DNA of 64,000 nucleotides from Pseudomonas sp. MIACH (GTDB taxonomy: Bacteria; Pseudomonadota; Gammaproteobacteria; Pseudomonadales; Pseudomonadaceae): assembly GCF_001269925.1 (NCBI RefSeq), contig NZ_LHVO01000017.1, positions 1 to 64,000 of the forward strand, given 5' to 3'. This document shows positions 36,301 through 44,420 of this stretch, piece after piece. Below the pieces are notes generated by a model, which searched no databases, was not told where the DNA came from, and saw nothing but the letters and a program-made list of their open reading frames with translations. The position numbers and the translations under genes were made by a program. Numbering within the stretch: position 1 is the first letter of the stretch; each line of letters begins with the position of its first letter.

Positions 36301-38550
36301 TGGCCCGCCGCGCCGGATGCCATGAGCCTCAGTGAGCATGCCAATCTGCAAGCGGCCCAGGAACACCTGAACCGTCACTGGGCATCGCCCGATAACGTCA
36401 CCGCACTGGCGCGGCACATCGCACCCGGCTGGGCGTTTGAAGCCATCAACCCACATCCGGGGCAAACACACGGGGCGTTGTTCGATCCGGCCGATTTGCG
36501 CCCTGATCGCGCCCTGTTGAAGGGGCTCTGGCACAGTGCCGAGTTTGTTCGATCGTTCTCTGTCAAACACCTGGTGCCCACTGCGCTTGTCGAGGACATT
36601 GAAAAACAGATCCTCGAGCAGATAGCCAGTGACCCGCTGCATTGGTTGGTGTTGGTACCTACCTCACACAGTGATGCCAGGGCGTTGTTATACCGGGCAC
36701 GGGCGACTGATCTGCACCGTCAGGCACAGGCCGGCAGTCGGTCGAGCAAGAGTCTGGAGAAGTACCGCGAGCAGCGCCTGGAGGCCGAGGCGGATAGCCG
36801 GGCGCGAGCCTTGCTGTCGATTGTCTCGCCGTTTTTTGGCTTGGGTAACCAACTGTATGAGCTGCTGCTGACCGCGCGGCACTATCACCGCACGCGTGAT
36901 CCTCTGGTCGCGGTGGACGTGGCATTTGGCACGGTGCTTTTGGCGATAGACCTGTTGCTGTTTTTTTTGCCGGGCCCAAAGGCGAAGCCGGGGGCTATGG
37001 TCCGCCCTAAGGTGCCGTCGATAGGTGCAGGCCTGGGTCGCATCCATCGCTCAACCCTCGCGCAGTTTGGTTGGCCTCTCAACGTGCCCCAGTCGTCTTC
37101 TGCGGTCACGCGGCTCAAGCCCCTGGAACGGTTTCGTACCCCGGGCAGGCCGCAAAACGCTGTTGGGTTGCAGGGGCCTGGAGAAAAAGGCCTGTACGTT
37201 CGGCGCGGCGAGCACTTCTTAGGGGACGAAACGCATCATTACCCGATTTACCGCCGTGAGGGCGAAGACTTTTTCCGCCTGAAAAACCACGACGCGCCGG
37301 GAGCGGATGAGCTGATCCTGACGATTTACTCGCCCAAGGAATGGCTGCTGGGGGCGGATGCGCCCGTGGCCGGTCCGAGTTCCGGGGTACTCAGCCCGTG
37401 GCGAGCACCGGACCAGTCGCCGAGCTGGCGGCCTCCCAGTGTGCGCATCGCCACGCACAACCGGATTCGCCAGTCATCCGCACCGGCCAATCACTGGTTC
37501 AGCTGGCGTACACCGGCTCCCGACGCGCAGTCGTTGAACGCTTCGGCTTCAGGCGTATTCCATGTGCCGGTGGAACCTCCAGGATTTGCCTATGACGTCA
37601 TTTACGTGGGCCGCCGGTATGACACGCCCACGCAATCGGGGGCGGGTTATTACAGGGTGCTCCACCAGGGTGAGCACGCGCCGCTGAGCGAAATCGTGTT
37701 TATCGGCAAGCATGAGCCACTGGTTTCAAAGGTCAGCGTGGATATTGAACGATGGACAACCACGGCACTGGGTGAACAACCGCTTCCGGCGACGCGTACC
37801 GCGACGGGTGAGTGGCAACTTCATTCCCCTTTGTTCACGGGGCCGCCGGAGTCCGAGGTCGGCAGGGCGTTTCCAGGGCTGACGAGTAAAAGCCGCAAGT
37901 TTGCAGTGGCCCGGGTGCTTGAGCTGTCGGACTCCTCGCGCTCTGCAACGGCCAGCCATTTGCTCAACCTGCGTGCGACGCTGGACGATTGGTTGACGCT
38001 AAATCCCCTGAGGCCAGGTCAGACGGATGATTTGCTGAGGATGCTACGGCCGTTGCAAAGGAAGCCGACGTCAGTGTTCATTGGTTACGAAGGCAAGACC
38101 CCAGGTTTCACGCGTGTCGACTTCAGGCCCTCCGTAGCGTTGGATGCGCGGCTCCGGTCCGGTGGTATGTCGTTGGCAGTTGAGCGAAAAACCGCGCAAC
38201 GCGCGGCCGTCAGGTCAGTGCTTGAGCAGCAGGGGTTCAGTCTTCACGAGTGGCAGATAAGGCGAGGCCATGTTCAGATGCATGAACTGGTGGCGACTCA
38301 TCCACGTTCAAACCAGGTGTATTACATGACCTATCAGTGGCTTGAGCGAGGTAGCGTTCAATTGAATATGAGGCTGACTGATTCCTGGCTGAATACGGCT
38401 ATCAACGCCTACCGGGACTCAGTCTTGGCCGCCACGGTCCGAAGCGCCATGGTCGAACAGCGCCTCGTTCCGATCGTCACAGGCATTCAATGGCCTAGCT
38501 TGGGGAATCTGCCTCCAACGGTTTATTTCGTCAGAGTGACGCCACTCTAG
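33313..38550 (+). CDS. Very large protein of unknown function (DUF6543-like)
   Basis: A 1745-residue protein. Its N-terminal half resembles the large Pseudomonas proteins annotated as dermonecrotic-toxin or DUF6543 domain proteins (for example RALLIARLREDDLYPQLDI-like and NLHYTTLSLKDDP-like blocks); this is from memory and uncertain. A single strongly hydrophobic segment lies near residues 1205-1225 (LLAIDLLLFFLPG). No signal peptide is visible. The C-terminal third is distinct and could be an effector or toxin region, but I see no catalytic motif. Start is GTG at 33313 behind GAGG; an ATG at residue 32 is the alternative. It has no neighbour that explains it. The end overlaps the convergent LysE gene by 20 bases. 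Confidence 0.75.
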   Translation: MLHRLGVFLDADTAVTLPDDSDVPDDDVWQAMRTELTRRINASPYPSLLINRLAAADVRSAESAKLRSRLILGAPRVLRVIRAELRKAFDLDPDNLLLTEPKPPAAAQKVESLTDRTLRLLVLPSVPINLNHYTTLSLKDDPARVLPFTPLEACQRVIALNLFGRLAQAYSDYWQALVPGSWLTRQERWGELHQQAFADQAFVAWQLDELSAAGRAMVQALVDAPTAQARQRAGEPWASLQVRQLMWPGVGPRLMPIPGALHIYRADDPAQSPHVMYLPGLTRNYYEYPSLSQLQCGLVALVNSALLDDLWQCLPLRRRHEVCPAQMTAAAQWQGSALRGDVFVLSAQAVLESQWENELACAVSINLAQVFSAARQPLGTDAGRFLAYIERGRKHWVGRPRLGSICQPLQAWDQHRRRHEIIFASTAPWLAMDTALYQVKRYEKGLMRLLNPQDPLDDTQAMRDFVTLEAQLKATADTLYALLQGAQLQLFDVAFWKAKPSGERHRLASVIQLWTDWLRGEIELQHRLKLVRTAHRDLLLEVLGTPLGSKRVGSEACVLSVLVGAEADADYPLHSLFAVTRNAALSDPERREPVVLCAFGREGGVTVFDSLGALSVGIKTSLGSRDESILRRYVERQKRQGVREHTANQTLAVRYQTIEGNPVLLAFKRLLKSYGSLYKGLDGGARVFSETEDVPLSRLLLAVELEQHLNAPVSDALIQARVNLDLVRKAASAKKKLPTWLTESSVAQRKRFKHLLRHSLGSVLAFEEHLKQRLPALHTYARELLIARLREDDLYPQLDIDTPFIEMPDHVDSQVCGWESSCTVGDRKEVLTPSAERSRFSLLQLALHNLDPQMMPTWWRFRYAQYLKPAWKQQLSADYLINMVFSLDIGGRYAALIDRVFYSPGTDTRVPQLLRRVLLAGADADLYSAVRRGFTLDAQRFFNTAMKARVPQDLLAHGDQLQLCIVHLVGHTLQHDRYFAGILVIHDRLSERCVVYWPAAPDAMSLSEHANLQAAQEHLNRHWASPDNVTALARHIAPGWAFEAINPHPGQTHGALFDPADLRPDRALLKGLWHSAEFVRSFSVKHLVPTALVEDIEKQILEQIASDPLHWLVLVPTSHSDARALLYRARATDLHRQAQAGSRSSKSLEKYREQRLEAEADSRARALLSIVSPFFGLGNQLYELLLTARHYHRTRDPLVAVDVAFGTVLLAIDLLLFFLPGPKAKPGAMVRPKVPSIGAGLGRIHRSTLAQFGWPLNVPQSSSAVTRLKPLERFRTPGRPQNAVGLQGPGEKGLYVRRGEHFLGDETHHYPIYRREGEDFFRLKNHDAPGADELILTIYSPKEWLLGADAPVAGPSSGVLSPWRAPDQSPSWRPPSVRIATHNRIRQSSAPANHWFSWRTPAPDAQSLNASASGVFHVPVEPPGFAYDVIYVGRRYDTPTQSGAGYYRVLHQGEHAPLSEIVFIGKHEPLVSKVSVDIERWTTTALGEQPLPATRTATGEWQLHSPLFTGPPESEVGRAFPGLTSKSRKFAVARVLELSDSSRSATASHLLNLRATLDDWLTLNPLRPGQTDDLLRMLRPLQRKPTSVFIGYEGKTPGFTRVDFRPSVALDARLRSGGMSLAVERKTAQRAAVRSVLEQQGFSLHEWQIRRGHVQMHELVATHPRSNQVYYMTYQWLERGSVQLNMRLTDSWLNTAINAYRDSVLAATVRSAMVEQRLVPIVTGIQWPSLGNLPPTVYFVRVTPL

Positions 38551-39172
38551 CCTTGACCAGCGAGGCCACACCGGCGCTGCCGAACAGGGCAGCGCTGACG
38601 CGGTTGAACCAGCTTTGACCGCTGCCACTGCGCAGGTACCGCGCAGCGCCATGGGCGCCCAGGCCGTAGGCCAGCTTGCAGAGCAGGTCGAGCAGGGTCC
38701 AGGTGGCGATCATGATCAGCAATTGCGGCAGGAAGGGTTGCTGGCTGCTCAGAAACTGCGGCAAAAAGGCGGCGAAAAACAGGATGTCCTTGGGGTTGCT
38801 GGCCCCCAGCACAAAAGCGCGCCCGAACAGCGCGCGAAAGCGCGGCACCGGCGCAGCCTGCGGCACTGTCGCCCCCTGGGATGGCTGGCGTGACTGCTGC
38901 CAGCTCTGCCAGGCGAGGTAGAACAGGTACAGCGCGCCGACAATCTTCAGGGCGCTGAAGAGTTTTTCCGACGCGAGCAGCAATGCGCCCAGGCCCAGGG
39001 CCGACGCGCTCAACAGGCAGATCGAGGCAATCACCCCACCGAGAAATGCCGGGTACGAGCGGCGCAGGCCGTAGTTCAGGCTGTTGCTGATCATCAGCAA
39101 CGACAGCGGCCCCGGGATCAGGATCACCACCAGCGCAGCGCCGCTGAACAGCAGCCAGGTTTCCAGACTCAT
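38531..39172 (-). CDS. LysE family exporter
   Basis: A 213-residue LysE/RhtB-type amino-acid exporter with about six membrane helices. The family start is clear (LLFSGAALVVILIPGPLSLLMISNSLNYG, with the conserved PGP), and the middle block GRAFVLGASNPKDILFFAAFLPQF carries the NPK signature. It exports amino acids or derivatives; the substrate is unknown. Its 3' end overlaps the end of the large gene on the other strand. It is 14 bases from the stop of the purine permease, in the same direction, so may be co-transcribed. Confidence 0.88.
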   Translation of the reverse strand: MSLETWLLFSGAALVVILIPGPLSLLMISNSLNYGLRRSYPAFLGGVIASICLLSASALGLGALLLASEKLFSALKIVGALYLFYLAWQSWQQSRQPSQGATVPQAAPVPRFRALFGRAFVLGASNPKDILFFAAFLPQFLSSQQPFLPQLLIMIATWTLLDLLCKLAYGLGAHGAARYLRSGSGQSWFNRVSAALFGSAGVASLVKARVASL

Positions 39173-39186
39173 TGCATGCTCCTTTT

Positions 39187-40533
39187 TTACAGAAAGACGA
39201 ACTTAGCGATAAAAATTGCGCACAGCACCCACAGGCTTACGGAAATCTCGCGGTACTTGCCGGTGCCCGCCTTGAGCGCCACATACGTGATAAAGCCCAG
39301 GGCGATGCCGTCGGCGACCGAGAAGGTCAGGGGCATCATGATTGCGGTCACGATGGCCGGAATGCTGTCGGTGGCCTCATCCCAATTGATATGGGCCATG
39401 CTTGCCATCATCAGCATCGCCACATAGATCAGCGCGCCTGCGGTGGCATAGGCCGGGATCATGCCCGCCAGCGGCGCGAAAAACATGGCTGCCACAAACA
39501 ACACGCCGACCGTTACCGCCGTCAACCCGGTACGGCCACCTGCGGCAACACCGGCCGCGCTTTCCACGTAGCTGGTCACCGGCGGCACGCCGACCATGGC
39601 ACCGAACACACTCGACGCGCTGTCGGCCTTCAGGGCGCGGGACAGGTTATCGATCTTGCCGTCGGCATTCACGAGCCCGGCGCGCTGCGCAACGCCCATC
39701 AGTGTACCGGCGGTATCGAACATGTGCACAAAAAGAAAGGCAAATACCACGCTGATCATGCTGACATTGAATACACCTTTTATGTCCATGGCCATCCAGG
39801 TCGGTGCCAGGCTCGGAGGTGTGGAGAGAATACCGTTGTAGTGCACCAGGTCGAGGGACCAGCCGGCCAGCGTCACGGCGATGATGCTGATGAGGATCGC
39901 GCCGAACACCCGGTGGTAGCTGAGGATCGCGATCAGCAGGAAACACACTGCCGCCAGCAGCGGCGCCGGCTCGTGCAGCGAGCCGAGCTTGATCAGCGTG
40001 GCGGGGCTGTCGACGATGATGCCGGCGGTCTTCAGGCCGATCACCCCGAGGAACAACCCGACGCCGGCGCCCATGGCGTGGCGCAGGCTTACCGGAATGC
40101 TGTTGAGCAGCCATTCGCGCACCCGGGAGAGTGTCAGGCCCATGAACAGCACGCCGGAAATAAACACCGCACCCAGCGCGGTTTCCCAGTGGTAGCCCAT
40201 GGTGCCGACCACGGTGTAGGTGAAAAACGCATTCAGGCCCATGCCCGGTGCGAGGCCCACCGGCCAGTTGGCGTACAGGCCCATCAACAGGCACCCCAGC
40301 GCAGCGGCGATGCAGGTGGCGACGAACGCCGCACCGTGATCGATGCCGGCGTCCGCCATGATGTTGGGGTTGACGAAGATGATGTAGGCCATGGTGATGA
40401 AGGTGGTGAGCCCGGCGATCAGCTCGGTCTTCACTGTGGTGCCATGCAAGCGCAGTTTGAACAGGCGTTCGAGCCAGCCGTTCTGTGAGGGGGCAAGGTC
40501 CAGCGTCGGGGCTTCGGATTTGCGGCTATCCAC
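39187..40533 (-). CDS. AzgA-type guanine/hypoxanthine permease
   Basis: A 448-residue NCS2 permease of the AzgA/GhxP branch, specific for adenine, guanine or hypoxanthine in characterised members. Typical blocks are ELIAGLTTFITMAYIIFVNP with ADAGID next, GLAPGMGLNAFFTY, FLFVHMFDTAGTLMGVA, and VPPVTSYVESAAGVAAGGRTGLT. About 12-14 membrane helices. The start is GTG at 40533 behind GAGGAG. A TTGTATACAA palindrome lies 112 bases upstream, the same site as before puuE, suggesting shared control with urate degradation. Confidence 0.9.
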   Translation of the reverse strand: MDSRKSEAPTLDLAPSQNGWLERLFKLRLHGTTVKTELIAGLTTFITMAYIIFVNPNIMADAGIDHGAAFVATCIAAALGCLLMGLYANWPVGLAPGMGLNAFFTYTVVGTMGYHWETALGAVFISGVLFMGLTLSRVREWLLNSIPVSLRHAMGAGVGLFLGVIGLKTAGIIVDSPATLIKLGSLHEPAPLLAAVCFLLIAILSYHRVFGAILISIIAVTLAGWSLDLVHYNGILSTPPSLAPTWMAMDIKGVFNVSMISVVFAFLFVHMFDTAGTLMGVAQRAGLVNADGKIDNLSRALKADSASSVFGAMVGVPPVTSYVESAAGVAAGGRTGLTAVTVGVLFVAAMFFAPLAGMIPAYATAGALIYVAMLMMASMAHINWDEATDSIPAIVTAIMMPLTFSVADGIALGFITYVALKAGTGKYREISVSLWVLCAIFIAKFVFL

Positions 40534-40644
40534 AGCGAGTACTCCTCAAGCATTTTATTGTTATGTCCAGCGCGGTGCGCTGTGAGGTACCGGCGGGGTT
40601 TGTTGACCAATAGGTCAGAAACTCGCACGAAGCGAATTATGCTT

Positions 40645-40654
40645 TTGTATACAA
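40645..40654. promoter_or_regulatory. Palindrome TTGTATACAA, candidate operator of the purine permease
   Basis: Identical to the site 80 bases upstream of puuE. Here it lies in the intergenic region upstream of the AzgA-type permease and downstream of the MarR gene. Its recurrence next to purine genes supports a common regulator. Confidence 0.5.
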
Positions 40655-40725
40655 AGAAAGCAAATAATGTTTTCTATTTTCTGTGTGAAAAGGATGAAAG
40701 GCAGCGCTCACTCGCCACCGGGGGA

Positions 40726-41160
40726 TCAAGGCTGGCCGGCAAGTGCCTGATTCACCGCGAGCCAGCCCGTCACCGCTTCTTCCCCTGCTTCGGCGAAGGC
40801 GCGCTGCAACAACTTCACCTGTTCACGGCGCAGCGACTGCTCGAAACGCAGGCCTTCCTCGGTCAACTCCAGCAGGCGTTTGCGCTTGTCGGTCTCCGAC
40901 GCAACGCTGTCCACCAGGTGCATTTCCTGTAATTGGCGCAGCGGCATGTTCAGCGCCTGCTTGCTCACACCGAGCAATTCCAGCAGTTCCTTGACGCTCA
41001 ACGCCGGGTAGCGCGCGATAAAAAACACGATGCGCTGGTGCACCCGGCTCAGGCCACGGCGTTCAAGCATTTCATCGGCTTTGGCAGTGAACGCCTGGTA
41101 GCCGAAGAAGAACGCTTCCATGGCTTGTTGCTGGCTGCTTTGGTTTTTAAGGTCAAGCAT
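40726..41160 (-). CDS. MarR family transcriptional regulator
   Basis: A 144-residue MarR-type regulator. The winged-helix core reads VHQRIVFFIARYPALSVKELLELLGVSKQALNMPLRQLQ, followed by the wing (SETDKRKRLLELTEEG) and a C-terminal dimerisation helix. The ATG at 41160 is used. It diverges from the aminotransferase gene across 81 bases and so probably regulates it and the glutathione transferase that follows; the ligand is unknown. Confidence 0.88.
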   Translation of the reverse strand: MLDLKNQSSQQQAMEAFFFGYQAFTAKADEMLERRGLSRVHQRIVFFIARYPALSVKELLELLGVSKQALNMPLRQLQEMHLVDSVASETDKRKRLLELTEEGLRFEQSLRREQVKLLQRAFAEAGEEAVTGWLAVNQALAGQP

Positions 41161-41241
41161 GTTGACGTATCCGCTCAAGCTGTCGTAATTTCGGTCAACC
41201 AGTTTGACGTATTTCCCACAGGCTTCGCTAGCGGTGACCTT

Positions 41242-42408
41242 ATGGCCTTCTCTGAACGTGTTACGCGCCTCAAAAGCTCCTTGATCCGTGAAATCCTCGC
41301 CGCAGCCCAGCGCCCGGAAGTGATGTCGTTCGCCGGTGGCCTGCCGGCCGAGGCCATGCTGCCCGCGCTGGACTGGGATGACATGCCGCTCAACATCGGC
41401 CAATACGGCATGAGCGAAGGCGAGCCGCAGTTGCGCGAACTGCTGGCCGCCGAAGCGCGTGCGTTGGGTGTGCCGTGCCAGGCCAGCCAGGTGCTGGTGG
41501 TCAGCGGTTCCCAGCAAACCCTGGACCTGGCGGCCAAGCTGTATATCGACAAGGGCACCAAGATCCTGCTGGAAGGCCCGACCTACCTGGCCGCGCTGCA
41601 GATCTTCCAGTTGTTCGGCGCCGATTGCCTCACGGTGCAATTGGAGGCAGACGGCCCCAATCTCGCCAGCCTGCGCGCCAATCTCGAGCGCCATCGCCCG
41701 GCATTCATCTACCTGATCCCGACGTTCCAGAACCCTTCGGCCGTGCGCTACAGCGAGGCCAAGCGCGAGGCTGTCGCGGCGTTGCTCGATGAGTTCGGCG
41801 TGACCCTGATCGAAGACGAACCCTACCGTGAGCTGACCTTCGACGGCGGCAGTGCGCAGCCCATCGTCGGCCGCTTGAAAAAAGCCAGCTGGATCTACAC
41901 CGGCACGGTCTCCAAGACCCTGCTGCCCGGCCTGCGCGTGGGTTACCTGATTGCCAGCCCCGACCTGTTCCCGCACTTGCTCAAGCTCAAGCAATCGGCG
42001 GACCTGCACACCAATCGCGTCGGCCAGTGGCAGGCCATGCAGTGGATCGGCACGCAGAAATACCAGCAGCACCTGGTGGAACTGCGCAGTTTCTACCGCG
42101 AGCGCCGTGACGCGTTCCAGGCTGCATTACAACGCCACTTCAGCGAACTGGCCGACTGGCAAGTGCCCCAGGGCGGATTATTCTTCTGGCTGACCTTGAA
42201 ACAGCCGCTCGATACCCGCACCTTGTTGGCTCCTGCGCTCGATCAGGACGTCGCGTTCATGCCCGGTGAACCGTTCTTTTCCGAGCCGGACCAGCACTTA
42301 GGCTCACTGCGGCTCAATTTCAGCCATATCGACCCGGCCCGCCTGGACGAAGGGCTCAAACGCCTGGCCGCGGTGGTCCGTCAAGCACAGCACGCGCAAG
42401 CGGCATAA
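41242..42408 (+). CDS. PLP-dependent aminotransferase (class I/II, MocR/LysN-like)
   Basis: A 388-residue fold-type I aminotransferase. The N-terminus (SSLIREILAAAQRPEVMSFAGGLPA) is typical of the 2-aminoadipate/LysN and kynurenine aminotransferase-like group. The cofactor aspartate region is LIEDEPYRELTFDG, the PLP lysine lies in YTGTVSKTLLPGLRVGY, and the substrate arginine is in GSLRLNFSH. There is no N-terminal DNA-binding domain, so it is an enzyme rather than a MocR regulator. It probably shares a transcript with the glutathione transferase gene ten bases downstream. Confidence 0.87.
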   Translation: MAFSERVTRLKSSLIREILAAAQRPEVMSFAGGLPAEAMLPALDWDDMPLNIGQYGMSEGEPQLRELLAAEARALGVPCQASQVLVVSGSQQTLDLAAKLYIDKGTKILLEGPTYLAALQIFQLFGADCLTVQLEADGPNLASLRANLERHRPAFIYLIPTFQNPSAVRYSEAKREAVAALLDEFGVTLIEDEPYRELTFDGGSAQPIVGRLKKASWIYTGTVSKTLLPGLRVGYLIASPDLFPHLLKLKQSADLHTNRVGQWQAMQWIGTQKYQQHLVELRSFYRERRDAFQAALQRHFSELADWQVPQGGLFFWLTLKQPLDTRTLLAPALDQDVAFMPGEPFFSEPDQHLGSLRLNFSHIDPARLDEGLKRLAAVVRQAQHAQAA

Positions 42409-42418
42409 GGGGAGCCCC

Positions 42419-43021
42419 ATGTACAAGGTTTATGGCGATTACAAGTCGGGCAACTGCTACAAGGTCAAATTGATGCTCAACCTGCTGGGCATCCCGTATC
42501 AATGGGTGGATATCGACATCCTCAACGGCGATACCGAGACCCCTGAATTCCTGGCCAAGAACCCCAACGGCAAGATCCCGGTGCTGGAGCTGGAAGACGG
42601 CACCTGCCTGTGGGAGTCCAACGCGATCCTCAACTTCCTTGCCGATGGCAGCGAGTTTCTGCCCACCGAGCCGCGCCTGCGCACCCAAGTGCTGCAGTGG
42701 CAGTTCTTCGAACAGTACAGCCATGAGCCGTATATTGCGGTGGCGCGGTTTATCCAGTTTTACCTGGGGCTGCCGCAAGAGCGCCTGGAGGAATACAAGA
42801 AGCTGCACAAGGGCGGTTACAAGGCATTGAAGGTCATGGAACGCCAACTGCAGCTGACGCCGTACCTGGTGGGCGACCAGTTCTCCATCGCGGATGTGGC
42901 GCTGTATGCCTACACCCATGTGGCCGGCGAAGGCGGTTTTGACCTGGATGCCTATCCGGGGGTGCAGGCGTGGTTGGCACGGGTGGCCAGCCATCCCAAG
43001 CATGTCGCCATGCTGGACTGA
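42419..43021 (+). CDS. Glutathione S-transferase family protein
   Basis: A 200-residue glutathione transferase. The thioredoxin-like N-terminal half (YKVYGDYKSGNCYKVKLMLNLLG, with NPNGKIPVLELEDG and WESNAIL for glutathione binding) is followed by an all-helical C-terminal domain with the QFSIADVALYAYTH capping motif. GGGGAG precedes the ATG. The substrate is unknown. It is the last ordinary gene before the biosynthetic-looking cluster. Confidence 0.9.
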   Translation: MYKVYGDYKSGNCYKVKLMLNLLGIPYQWVDIDILNGDTETPEFLAKNPNGKIPVLELEDGTCLWESNAILNFLADGSEFLPTEPRLRTQVLQWQFFEQYSHEPYIAVARFIQFYLGLPQERLEEYKKLHKGGYKALKVMERQLQLTPYLVGDQFSIADVALYAYTHVAGEGGFDLDAYPGVQAWLARVASHPKHVAMLD

Positions 43022-43097
43022 TCTGCGGGCGCCTGGGGACCGATGATTGCGCTACCCAGGCTGCGGTCGTCGGCACGTTCGTGAGTTATTTAAAATT

Positions 43098-43120
43098 CCA
43101 TTTGTGGGACCTGCAAATGG
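43098..43120. other. CCATTTG/CAAATGG inverted repeat upstream of the cluster
   Basis: Seven-base perfect arms (43098-43104 and 43114-43120) around a 9-base loop lie in the 203-base AT-rich gap between the glutathione transferase and the first KAS III-like gene. It may be a weak terminator of the former or an operator for the latter. The loop contains TGGGAC, which recurs at 43170. Confidence 0.35.
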
Positions 43121-43224
43121 GAAATTAATGCCTTTTCAGCAATTGGAGGCAAAAAGCACACTCCGTTTCTGGGACGATGTGGGTAATTTCTATATGCACT
43201 AAAAATTACTCCATGTGGGAACGT

Positions 43225-44148
43225 ATGCTGCCAATTAATTATTTATGTTGGTTGCCGGATCGTATTTCATTAGTCCACTTGAACAGGCTTGAACAGTCCC
43301 ATGATTTAAAGCCGGGGGCTTGTAAGGTACTTCAACGGTATTACTCTTTATGCTCAGTCGGAATGTCTACCAGAACCCATGCGCACATGCTGCTGGAAAC
43401 ACTCGGCGCGCTACTGGTGGCGAACCCTGATATAAAAAAAGTCAAAGGCTGCCTGGTGTATGCCAAGACACAAACGCATAACACGTTCTTTGATAATCAT
43501 TGGCTGGAAGAGATTGCACAGGCCTGTGGAATAGGTCATTGGGAAGTATTGAGCGTCAGCTTGAACCATTGTGCGTCTGCCTTATCGGCGATTCATTTAT
43601 TAAAGAACCGCTTGGTCAAACGCGCTGAGCCCATGCTCCTTCTTACCGGAGAAAAGGCTTTTCACAGTGCTATCAGCCGACTCGACAATGGTGTCATGGC
43701 CGAAGTGCCTGCGGCGATGCTGCTCAATGCAGGGCCCGCCCCGTGGGCGGTGACGCATACGGCCGTCCGGCACTTGGCGTCCTTTTATGATAATTACCGG
43801 CAGGAACCTGCGGTGCGCCGGCGCGAGTTATATGCGTCGTTGGAGCAGCACTATCAGGATTTTTATCTCCATGCGCTGGATACCTTCAATGTCTCGGCAG
43901 ACAGTATCGACGCCATCGTTCCAGGCAACCTGGATCTGCCCATGCTGCAACGGGTGGCGGCCAAGCTGAACTTCAAGGGTGTTTTATTCACTCAGCATAT
44001 TGGCAACTATGGGCATGCTTATTGTTCGGATGTCTTATTTAATTTGTCGGTCTTGTTGGAAACGTTCGCGGGTAAAAGAATTCTCTGCCTTACCATGGGC
44101 ATGGGCGTCACGCTCTCCTGTGCTTTAATCGAAAAAACACCACACTAA
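43225..44148 (+). CDS. KAS III-like protein 1 (incomplete triad)
   Basis: A 307-residue thiolase-fold protein of the FabH/3-oxoacyl-ACP synthase III superfamily. The nucleophilic cysteine is present (Cys116 in LNHCASALSAI). At the usual histidine the sequence reads VPGNLDL (Gly234 instead of His). At the usual asparagine it reads NYGHAYCSD (His264). KAS III-like enzymes condense or transfer acyl groups; loss of the second histidine argues against ordinary decarboxylative condensation and for acyl transfer or an altered role, which is inference. I use the ATG at 43225 with GGGA upstream. It heads the left operon, 11 bases before the carrier protein. Confidence 0.8.
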   Translation: MLPINYLCWLPDRISLVHLNRLEQSHDLKPGACKVLQRYYSLCSVGMSTRTHAHMLLETLGALLVANPDIKKVKGCLVYAKTQTHNTFFDNHWLEEIAQACGIGHWEVLSVSLNHCASALSAIHLLKNRLVKRAEPMLLLTGEKAFHSAISRLDNGVMAEVPAAMLLNAGPAPWAVTHTAVRHLASFYDNYRQEPAVRRRELYASLEQHYQDFYLHALDTFNVSADSIDAIVPGNLDLPMLQRVAAKLNFKGVLFTQHIGNYGHAYCSDVLFNLSVLLETFAGKRILCLTMGMGVTLSCALIEKTPH

Positions 44149-44159
44149 CGAGGTTTTAC

Positions 44160-44420
44160 ATGTCACATCTTCTCTTGGCGGTTAATGAAGCGCTCAACGA
44201 TGTTATGGCTGCGGCCGTGTCGGTCAATAGCGACACGGACTTTAACGAAGATCTGGATTTGGATTCGGTATTGTTTGTACAGTTCTTGTTGACGCTCGAA
44301 GAAAAAGTCCCAGGCCTGATGTTTGAACCCGATCAAATCAATCAGGATGCCTTTACCACCGTGGGTAAGTTGATCAGTTGGATTGAGCAGCACCTGCAAG
44401 TGGAGAGCTCATATGCCTGA
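44160..44420 (+). CDS. Acyl carrier protein
   Basis: An 86-residue acidic carrier protein. The phosphopantetheine attachment serine is Ser36 in EDLDLDSVLFVQFL; the family usually reads DSL, here DSV. The predicted four-helix arrangement continues to a VGKLISWIEQHL final helix. GAGG lies upstream of the ATG. It sits between the KAS III-like and the dehydrogenase-like genes, so it probably holds the acyl chain on which both act. The phosphopantetheinyl transferase gene at 55.7 kb could activate it. Confidence 0.9.
   Translation: MSHLLLAVNEALNDVMAAAVSVNSDTDFNEDLDLDSVLFVQFLLTLEEKVPGLMFEPDQINQDAFTTVGKLISWIEQHLQVESSYA

Noticed and set aside
41242..42408. MocR-type regulator
   Set aside because: The aminotransferase fold is complete but there is no N-terminal winged-helix domain; the in-frame sequence upstream of 41242 is antisense to the MarR gene.
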